Below the pieces are notes generated by a model. The model saw nothing but the letters and a program-made list of their open reading frames with translations, made no database searches and had not been told where the DNA came from. From NCBI GenBank assembly GCA_003522105.1, contig DPGF01000065.1, positions 3,256 to 8,891 on the forward strand: a DNA stretch of 5,636 nucleotides. Direction: 5' to 3'. Position 1 is the first letter of the stretch, and every line of letters starts with the position of its first letter. Of this stretch, positions 1 through 4,020 are shown in pieces. Both the position numbers and the translations under genes were made by a program. The DNA comes from Oscillibacter sp. (GTDB taxonomy: Bacteria; Bacillota; Clostridia; Oscillospirales; Oscillospiraceae).

Positions 1-894
1 TCCGGCCTTGGCAAAACGCACCTCATCTACGCCATCGCCCACCAGATCCGCTCCACGCGCCCCTCGTCCAAGATCATCTACATCAAGGGCGACGATTTCA
101 TCAACGAATTCATCGAGCTCGTGCGCGCCGGCCGCGGCAGTGAGTTCCGCGCCAAGTACCGCGACGCCGACCTTCTGCTCGTGGACGACGTGCAGTTCGT
201 TGCCGGCAAAGAGCAGGTGCAGAACGAATTCTTCCATACGTTCAACACGCTCTATGAGGCGGGCCGCCAGATCGTTCTGACCTCCGACCGTCCGCCCTCT
301 GAGATGAACCTGCTCGACGACCGTCTGAGAACGCGCTTTGAGTGGGGCCTACTCGTTGACGTGCAGCCGCCCGACTTTGAAACGCGCCTTGCCATCGTAA
401 AGAACAAGGCCGCCCAGTGGGGCACGGTCATCGACGACGACATTGCCAAGTACATCGCCGAGAACGTCACCTCCAACGTCCGCCAGCTTGAGGGAACAAT
501 GAACAAAATTCTCGCCTACCGCGACCTCATCGGACGCGAAATGGACGCCGACGCTGCGCACCGCGCGGTCGAGGACTTTATGAAAAAGAACGCGAACCTT
601 GCCCCCACGGCCGCCATGATCATCACCGAGACCTCGCGCTATTTCGGCATCGACGAAGAGGTCATCAAAGGCCCCTCCCGCAGCCGCGAGGTGGTCAACG
701 CCCGTCAGGCGGCGATGTATCTCGTGCGCCGCATGACGAATCTCTCCACGCCGGACATTGGCCGCGAATTCGGCAAGCGCGATCATACGACCGTCATCCA
801 CTCGCTCGAGCAGATCGAAAAGAAGATGAAATCCGATCCTGTTTTCAACCAGACGATCAAGGAGATCACCATCAACATCAACTCCAAGCGGTAA
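1..894 (+). CDS. dnaA: Chromosomal replication initiator protein DnaA (3' part; 5' end outside window)
   Basis: DnaA is the AAA+ ATPase that binds 9-bp DnaA boxes at oriC, forms a filament and melts the origin. The reading frame is open from base 1, and 297 residues are visible. The first ones (SGLGKTH) are the end of the Walker A motif. Domains I and II and the start of domain III are therefore missing, roughly 150 residues judging from the usual length of about 450. Visible in order: Walker B LLLVDDVQF (aspartates at 184-189), EFFHTFNTLYE, the sensor-I region with TSDRPPSEM, box VII RLRTRFEWGL with the presumed arginine finger at 334-336, and sensor II NVRQLEG with its arginine at 481-483. 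Domain IV follows, with the DNA-binding signature GKRDHTTVIHS (around 769-801). The GTG at 121 is internal and is not the start. The stop is TAA at 892-894, and DnaA boxes begin 4 bp later. No key residue is altered in the visible part. The identification is certain. Confidence 0.98.
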   Translation, partial: SGLGKTHLIYAIAHQIRSTRPSSKIIYIKGDDFINEFIELVRAGRGSEFRAKYRDADLLLVDDVQFVAGKEQVQNEFFHTFNTLYEAGRQIVLTSDRPPSEMNLLDDRLRTRFEWGLLVDVQPPDFETRLAIVKNKAAQWGTVIDDDIAKYIAENVTSNVRQLEGTMNKILAYRDLIGREMDADAAHRAVEDFMKKNANLAPTAAMIITETSRYFGIDEEVIKGPSRSREVVNARQAAMYLVRRMTNLSTPDIGREFGKRDHTTVIHSLEQIEKKMKSDPVFNQTIKEITININSKR

Positions 895-898
895 AAAG

Positions 899-944
899 TT
901 TTCCACATTATCCACAGAGTTGTGCATAGGGAAGCTGTGGATAA
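899..944. promoter_or_regulatory. DnaA-box cluster immediately downstream of dnaA
   Basis: Four DnaA-binding 9-mers lie within 46 bp. TTTTCCACA (899-907, one mismatch to TTATCCACA) directly abuts the perfect TTATCCACA (908-916), both on the + strand. CTATGCACA (921-929, - strand, one mismatch to the TTATNCACA consensus) and a perfect TTATCCACA (936-944, - strand) face them. Two tandem boxes thus point towards two inverted ones. Such clusters seed DnaA assembly at origins. The sequences are seen directly; occupancy by DnaA is inferred. Confidence 0.88.
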
Positions 945-989
945 ATATTTCCTGATTTTTTGCTGTGGAAAGTGATGCCGCTTTTCACC

Positions 990-1019
990 ATTTCCCTTGG
1001 GATAAATTTTCCTTGGGAT
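990..1019. repeat. 14-bp direct repeat in oriC, 16-bp period
   Basis: ATTTCCCTTGGGAT (990-1003) and ATTTTCCTTGGGAT (1006-1019) match at 13 of 14 positions, and their starts are 16 bp apart. The motif is not a good DnaA box: read on the other strand, the TTGGGATAA part (997-1005) has two mismatches to TTATCCACA. A shorter TTGGG recurs at 1032-1036. The pair lies between the DnaA-box cluster and the presumed unwinding module. It could be a binding site for another origin protein, or simply local duplication in AT-rich sequence. Its function is unknown. Confidence 0.6.
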
Positions 1020-1036
1020 TTCTTGTAAAAATTGGG

Positions 1037-1074
1037 TTTTCCACAGTTTTGCGCCCCTACTGCTGCTATTTCTA
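1037..1074. promoter_or_regulatory. Putative basal unwinding module: DnaA box, GC cluster, DnaA-trios
   Basis: A + strand DnaA box TTTTCCACA (1037-1045, one mismatch) is followed by GTTTT, the GC-rich stretch GCGCCCC (1051-1057), and then the triplets CTA CTG CTG CTA TTT CTA (1057-1074). Read on the complementary strand 3' to 5', these are GAT GAC GAC GAT AAA GAT. This resembles the DnaA-trio repeats (consensus 3'-GAT-5') that in Bacillus subtilis carry the DnaA filament from double-stranded boxes onto one strand during melting. An AT-rich tract follows, as expected of a duplex-unwinding element. Only one box abuts the GC cluster here, whereas B. subtilis, from memory, has two. The pattern is seen directly; its role is inferred from the model. 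Confidence 0.72.
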
Positions 1075-1138
1075 AAAACTATCCTTTTTCTTTTCCAAAA
1101 GAGAAAAATTCCACCCGTTTTACGAAAGGAACGCCGCT

Positions 1139-2251
1139 ATGAAATTTTCCTGCGAAAAGCTGCTGCTGCAAAATGCAGTGAACACCGCCTCCCGCGCCGT
1201 CGCGGCGAAAAGCTCCATTCCTGCGCTCGAAGGTCTGCTCCTGACCTGCGCCGGAGAAAAGCTGACGGTATCGGGCTACAATATGCAGACCGGTATCCGC
1301 ACACACTTTCCCGTGGAAGCGGCGGAGGACGGCGAGCTTGTCGTCAACGCCCGGCTAATCGGCGAAATTTTAAGAAGACTGCCCGACGATGTCGTGACCT
1401 TCACCGCGGACGACAAATTCCTCATTCATCTTTCCTGCGGCGACGCAGACTTTGACATCATGGGTCTTTCCGCCGCGGATTTTCCCGAGCTTCCTGAGGT
1501 CGAGGAGAAGTACGCCGTGCAGATCGCCGAAAAAACGCTCAAGTCCATGATCCAGCAGACGAGCTTCGCCGTTTCGACAAACGAGGCGCGCCCCGTGCAC
1601 ATGGGATCTCTATTCGAGGTCTGCGCCGACGGGCTGACCGTCGTCTCTGTCGACGGTTTCCGCCTGGCGCTGCGTAAAGAACCGCTTGAAAAAATCGAGG
1701 GCGGCGCATTTTCCTTCGTCGCGCCCGGCACGGCGCTCAACGAGGTCGAGCGCATCTGCGAGGAGATCGACGAGAGCGTGACCATCACGCTCGGCCAGCG
1801 CCACATCTTATTTGAAGTGGGCGAGACGGAGCTCATCTGCCGCCGCCTCGAGGGCGAGTTCCTCGACTATAAAAACGCCATTCCGCGCAGAAATCCCATC
1901 AACCTCGTGCTCGACACAAAAACGATGCTCCAGAGTCTTGAGCGCGTGAGCGTCGTCATCAGCGAAAAGCTCAAGAGCCCCGTGCGCTGCCTTTTTGAGG
2001 ACAATAAGGTGACAATGTCCGCCAAGACGGCGAGCGGCGACGCCAAGGACGTCTGCCGCATCGCGGGCGACGGGCAGGGGCTGGAGATCGGCTTCAACAA
2101 CCGCTATCTGATGGACGCGCTGCGCTATGCCCCGGCCGACACCGTGAAGATGGAGCTGAACACCGGTATTTCGCCGGCCATCATCGTCCCTGTCGACGGC
2201 GAGGAGAATTTCCTCTACATGGTGCTGCCCGTGCGCTTGAAGGCGAATTAA
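1139..2251 (+). CDS. dnaN: DNA polymerase III beta subunit (sliding clamp)
   Basis: DnaN forms the ring-shaped homodimer that encircles DNA, tethers the replicative polymerase, and docks repair and initiation-control proteins. The protein is 370 residues, the normal length for three repeated clamp domains (about 1-120, 121-250 and 251-370). Family landmarks are the N-terminal MKFSCEKLLLQNAV, FPELP at 115-119 before the second domain, VDGFRLALRK at 171-180, EGEFLDYKNAIP at 238-249, FNNRYLMDAL at 319-328 and the C-terminal VLPVRL at 362-367, which lines the partner-binding cleft. Position 174 is phenylalanine where many clamps have histidine (DGHRLA), and leucine 242 replaces the usual proline of FPDY. 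Both look like lineage variation. The ATG at 1139 follows AAAGGA (1125-1130) with 8-nt spacing and matches the family N-terminus. The gene lies directly downstream of oriC. The identification is secure. Confidence 0.98.
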   Translation: MKFSCEKLLLQNAVNTASRAVAAKSSIPALEGLLLTCAGEKLTVSGYNMQTGIRTHFPVEAAEDGELVVNARLIGEILRRLPDDVVTFTADDKFLIHLSCGDADFDIMGLSAADFPELPEVEEKYAVQIAEKTLKSMIQQTSFAVSTNEARPVHMGSLFEVCADGLTVVSVDGFRLALRKEPLEKIEGGAFSFVAPGTALNEVERICEEIDESVTITLGQRHILFEVGETELICRRLEGEFLDYKNAIPRRNPINLVLDTKTMLQSLERVSVVISEKLKSPVRCLFEDNKVTMSAKTASGDAKDVCRIAGDGQGLEIGFNNRYLMDALRYAPADTVKMELNTGISPAIIVPVDGEENFLYMVLPVRLKAN

Positions 2252-2271
2252 GACAGAAATTTCAATACAAC

Positions 2272-2285
2272 TGGTATCATATAAT
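2272..2285 (+). promoter_or_regulatory. Probable sigma-A promoter (-10 region) for the S4 gene-recF-remB unit
   Basis: A perfect TATAAT lies at 2280-2285 in the 77-bp gap after dnaN. An overlapping extended -10 reading, TGGTATCAT (2272-2280), is also possible. No good -35 is found 16-18 bp upstream of either, so the promoter may be weak or depend on the extended -10. Transcription would start near 2291-2293, about 35 bp before the ATG at 2329. It would drive the S4 gene, recF and remB, and possibly gyrB, in addition to readthrough from dnaN. Confidence 0.5.
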
Positions 2286-2313
2286 ACAACGATTTCCTCT
2301 TGGAATCGCTGTA
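2285..2313. repeat. Inverted repeat overlapping the -10 and start region
   Basis: TACA (2285-2288) pairs with TGTA (2310-2313). Inside it, CGATT-CC (2290-2297, with T2295 bulged) pairs with GGAATCG (2302-2308) around the loop TCTT. A2289 and C2309 face each other as a mismatch. No T-run follows, so it is not an intrinsic terminator. It covers the expected transcription start, so it could be an operator in DNA. In a readthrough transcript from dnaN it could instead be an RNA hairpin close to the ribosome binding site. Function unproven. Confidence 0.45.
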
Positions 2314-2328
2314 CTGAGAGGACCATTT

Positions 2329-2544
2329 ATGACTGAGATCACGATTACAACCGAATTTATCAAATTGCAGGATCTTTTGAAGCTCGCCAATCTCGTCGGC
2401 ACCGGCGGCGAGGCAAAGATCGTCATTCAGGAGGGCGAGGCTTCCGTCAACGGCGAGGTTTGCACAATGCGCGGCAAGAAGATCCGCCCCGGCGACACGG
2501 TGGCCTACGACGGCGAAGAGCTGACGGTCTCCTATGCGAATTGA
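2329..2544 (+). CDS. yaaA: S4-domain RNA-binding protein, YaaA/RlbA type
   Basis: This small protein of 71 residues consists almost wholly of one S4 fold (about 10-65), the RNA-binding module also found in ribosomal protein S4 and pseudouridine synthases. Visible hallmarks are FIKLQDLLKLANLVGTGGEAK (10-30), with the conserved glycine turn, and EGEASVNGEVCTMRGKKIRPGD (35-56), with the typical V-NG-V...RGKKI-PGD pattern. Length and position between dnaN and recF are exactly those of Bacillus subtilis YaaA (also called RlbA), which has been linked to ribosomes. The precise role is not settled. The name must not be confused with the unrelated yaaA of Escherichia coli. The ATG at 2329 follows GAGAGGA (2316-2322) with 6-nt spacing. 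Its last 11 bp, including the stop, overlap the start of recF, so translation of the two is probably coupled. Confidence 0.93.
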   Translation: MTEITITTEFIKLQDLLKLANLVGTGGEAKIVIQEGEASVNGEVCTMRGKKIRPGDTVAYDGEELTVSYAN

Positions 2545-3637
2545 CGCGCTGAAGCTTCAAAATTTCCGCAATTACGACGCGCTGGACGTTGCGTTTGCGC
2601 CGGACTGCAATGTTATCGTCGGCGAAAACGCGCAGGGCAAGACGAATCTGCTCGAAGCGATCGTCTATTTGTCGAGCGCACGGTCTCCGCGCGCAAGGGC
2701 GGAAAAGGAGCTCATCTCCTTCGGAAAGAGCGAGTGCTCAATCAGGGCGGACGCTTTTGCCCGCTCGCGCGAGTTTCTGCTTGAAATCTCCCTTGCCGCG
2801 GGCAGGAGGAGAAAAATCCTCATCAACAAAGTCCCGGCAAAAAAGGGCGGCGAGCTGAGCGACGTGCTCGGCGCGGTCTACTTCTGCCCCGAGGATCTGC
2901 TGCTGATCCGCGACGGCGCGGCGGCCAGAAGAAGATTCATGGACGACGCGCTCTGCCAGCTGCGCGCGCGCTACGCCCAGGCGCTCTCTGACTATCACAG
3001 AGCGTACGAACACAAAACGCGCATCCTGCGCGACAGCGAGGAATATCCATCGCTGCTCGATACCCTGCCGGAATTCGACCTGCGCATGGCGCAGAGCGGC
3101 GCGGTGCTCATCTACTACCGCGCGCGCTTTTGCGAGCGGCTGGCAGAATATGCGCGCATCGCGCACCGCGAATGCTCGGGCGGAAGGGAAGAGCTGGGCG
3201 TCACCTATCAGACGGTTTCGACGATCTCTGACCCCCTCGCGCCGATCGAAACGATCTACGAGCAGCTGCGCGCGCATCAATCCTCGCACGCACTTGCCGA
3301 GCGAGCCTCGCGCATGTGTCTTTCGGGGCCGCACAAGGACGACATCGCCGTGACGATCGGCGGCGTGAATGCGCGGCAGTTTTCCTCGCAGGGACAGACG
3401 CGTACGGCGGCGCTCGCCTTCAAGCTCGCCGAGAGGGAGATCTACCGCGAGATCACGTCCCGTACGCCGCTGTTGCTGCTCGACGATGTGCTCTCCGAGC
3501 TTGACCCGAAGCGGCAGGAATACGTATTGAACCGTATCTCCGGCGGGCAGGTGTTCATCACCTGCTGCGAGGAGGACCGGCTGGGAACGCTTTTGAGCGG
3601 CAAGGTATTCCGCATTGCAAACGGCGCGGTGGTATAA
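2534..3637 (+). CDS. recF: DNA replication and repair protein RecF
   Basis: RecF is an SMC-like ABC ATPase that works with RecO and RecR to load RecA at single-strand gaps and to protect stalled forks. The protein is 367 residues, full length for the family. The Walker A motif is GENAQGKT (30-37), after the typical start LKLQNFRNYD. CPEDL (118-122) and RRRFMDDAL (around 133-141) are characteristic RecF stretches. SGPHKDD (264-270) is a RecF signature, the ABC signature is SSQGQTR (284-290), and Walker B plus D-loop is LLLLDDVLSELD (313-324). All nucleotide-binding residues are present. The ATG at 2534 lies inside the end of the S4 gene. The only upstream purine run is GAAGAG (2515-2520), 13 nt away, too far for a good ribosome binding site, which supports coupled translation. 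The stop TAA at 3635-3637 overlaps the purine run serving remB. Confidence 0.97.
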   Translation: MRIDALKLQNFRNYDALDVAFAPDCNVIVGENAQGKTNLLEAIVYLSSARSPRARAEKELISFGKSECSIRADAFARSREFLLEISLAAGRRRKILINKVPAKKGGELSDVLGAVYFCPEDLLLIRDGAAARRRFMDDALCQLRARYAQALSDYHRAYEHKTRILRDSEEYPSLLDTLPEFDLRMAQSGAVLIYYRARFCERLAEYARIAHRECSGGREELGVTYQTVSTISDPLAPIETIYEQLRAHQSSHALAERASRMCLSGPHKDDIAVTIGGVNARQFSSQGQTRTAALAFKLAEREIYREITSRTPLLLLDDVLSELDPKRQEYVLNRISGGQVFITCCEEDRLGTLLSGKVFRIANGAVV

Positions 3638-3648
3638 AGGAGAAAGCA

Positions 3649-3906
3649 ATGTATCTGCACATCGGCAACAACGTGATGCTTCCTGAAAAGCACATCATCG
3701 GCGTTTTTGACCTTGAGATCACGTCGCAATCGAAGAGAACATCAGAATTTCTTAGGCGGGCGGAGGACGAGAGCCTTGTCATCGACGCCTGCGAGGACAT
3801 TCCGAAGTCCTTCCTCGTGTGCGACCACCCCTATCACCCGCAGCTCGTCTACTTGTCCGAGCTTTCGAGCGCGACGCTGCAAAGAAGAATGGAGGAACAG
3901 CAGTAA
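3649..3906 (+). CDS. remB: RemB-family regulator (DUF370; extracellular matrix regulator type)
   Basis: This 85-residue protein begins MYLHIGNNVMLPEKHIIGVFD, the pattern of Bacillus subtilis RemB (YaaB): a short beta-rich start of the form MY-H-G followed by IIG-FD. Near the C-terminus, VYLSELSSATLQRR (67-80) resembles the YYSPLSSSTLKKR region that I recall from B. subtilis RemB. The family is related to RemA, a DNA-binding activator of biofilm-matrix genes. RemB itself is implicated in the same control, but its biochemical role is poorly known. No membrane segment or signal peptide is seen, so it should be cytoplasmic. The ATG at 3649 follows the strong ribosome binding site AAAGGAG (3636-3642), which overlaps the recF stop codon. 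Only 11 bp separate the genes, so cotranscription with recF is very likely. The recF-remB-gyrB order is the standard one in Firmicutes. Confidence 0.9.
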   Translation: MYLHIGNNVMLPEKHIIGVFDLEITSQSKRTSEFLRRAEDESLVIDACEDIPKSFLVCDHPYHPQLVYLSELSSATLQRRMEEQQ

Positions 3907-3949
3907 CGGCAGCGGACATCGCGCATGTTCCATAAAAAGACATTGTTCG

Positions 3950-3999
3950 AGGCAGGGAGAAACGGGCCGGAAACGGCTCCGACCCGGTTCTTCCTGCCT
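3950..3999 (+). promoter_or_regulatory. Long hairpin in the gyrB leader
   Basis: The two arms pair almost completely. Positions 3950-3961 pair with 3988-3999 (12 pairs, one of them G-U), 3963-3966 with 3983-3986, and 3968-3971 with 3978-3981. Two mismatches (A3962/G3987 and C3967/A3982) interrupt the stem, and the loop is AACGGC (3972-3977). This gives 20 base pairs. An alternative inner fold closes a GAAA tetraloop (CCG-GAAA-CGG, 3967-3976). No T-run follows, so it is not a standard intrinsic terminator. It ends 6 nt before the gyrB ribosome binding site GAAAGGAG (4006-4013). It could stabilise or mark a processing site in the mRNA, act as a partial attenuator between remB and gyrB, or be a protein-binding site. 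Confidence 0.7.
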
Positions 4000-4020
4000 G
4001 ATGACGAAAGGAGAACCCAA

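Larger units (their letters stand above)
895..1138. other. Origin of replication region (oriC), dnaA-dnaN intergenic
   Basis: This 244-bp stretch has no credible gene and is much richer in A+T than the flanking genes. It lies between dnaA and dnaN, the usual site of the unwinding part of oriC in Firmicutes. It contains two perfect TTATCCACA boxes (908-916 on +, 936-944 on -) and one-mismatch boxes at 899-907 (+), 921-929 (-) and 1037-1045 (+). A weaker two-mismatch candidate is at 964-972 (-). A direct repeat lies at 990-1019, a DnaA-trio-like tract at 1057-1074, and a pyrimidine tract followed by a purine tract at 1083-1108. The dnaN ribosome binding site AAAGGA is at 1125-1130. I see no convincing terminator after dnaA and no clear sigma-A promoter for dnaN, so dnaN may be read from upstream of dnaA or from a promoter I could not recognise. 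Confidence 0.88.

Noticed and set aside
121..123. GTG as the start of dnaA
   Set aside because: The frame is open upstream to base 1 and encodes the Walker A end and following conserved DnaA residues, so the gene begins outside the window.
964..972. Further DnaA box (TGTGGAAAG, - strand)
   Set aside because: Two mismatches to the consensus; kept only as a weak candidate in the oriC description and not listed as a site.
2738..3649. 303-codon open frame on the - strand opposite recF
   Set aside because: Same reason: a shadow of recF, with arginine- and alanine-rich composition and no recognisable domain or ribosome binding site.
3950..3999. Intrinsic terminator between remB and gyrB
   Set aside because: The stem is strong, but neither strand has a T-run directly after it, so classic factor-independent termination is unlikely.
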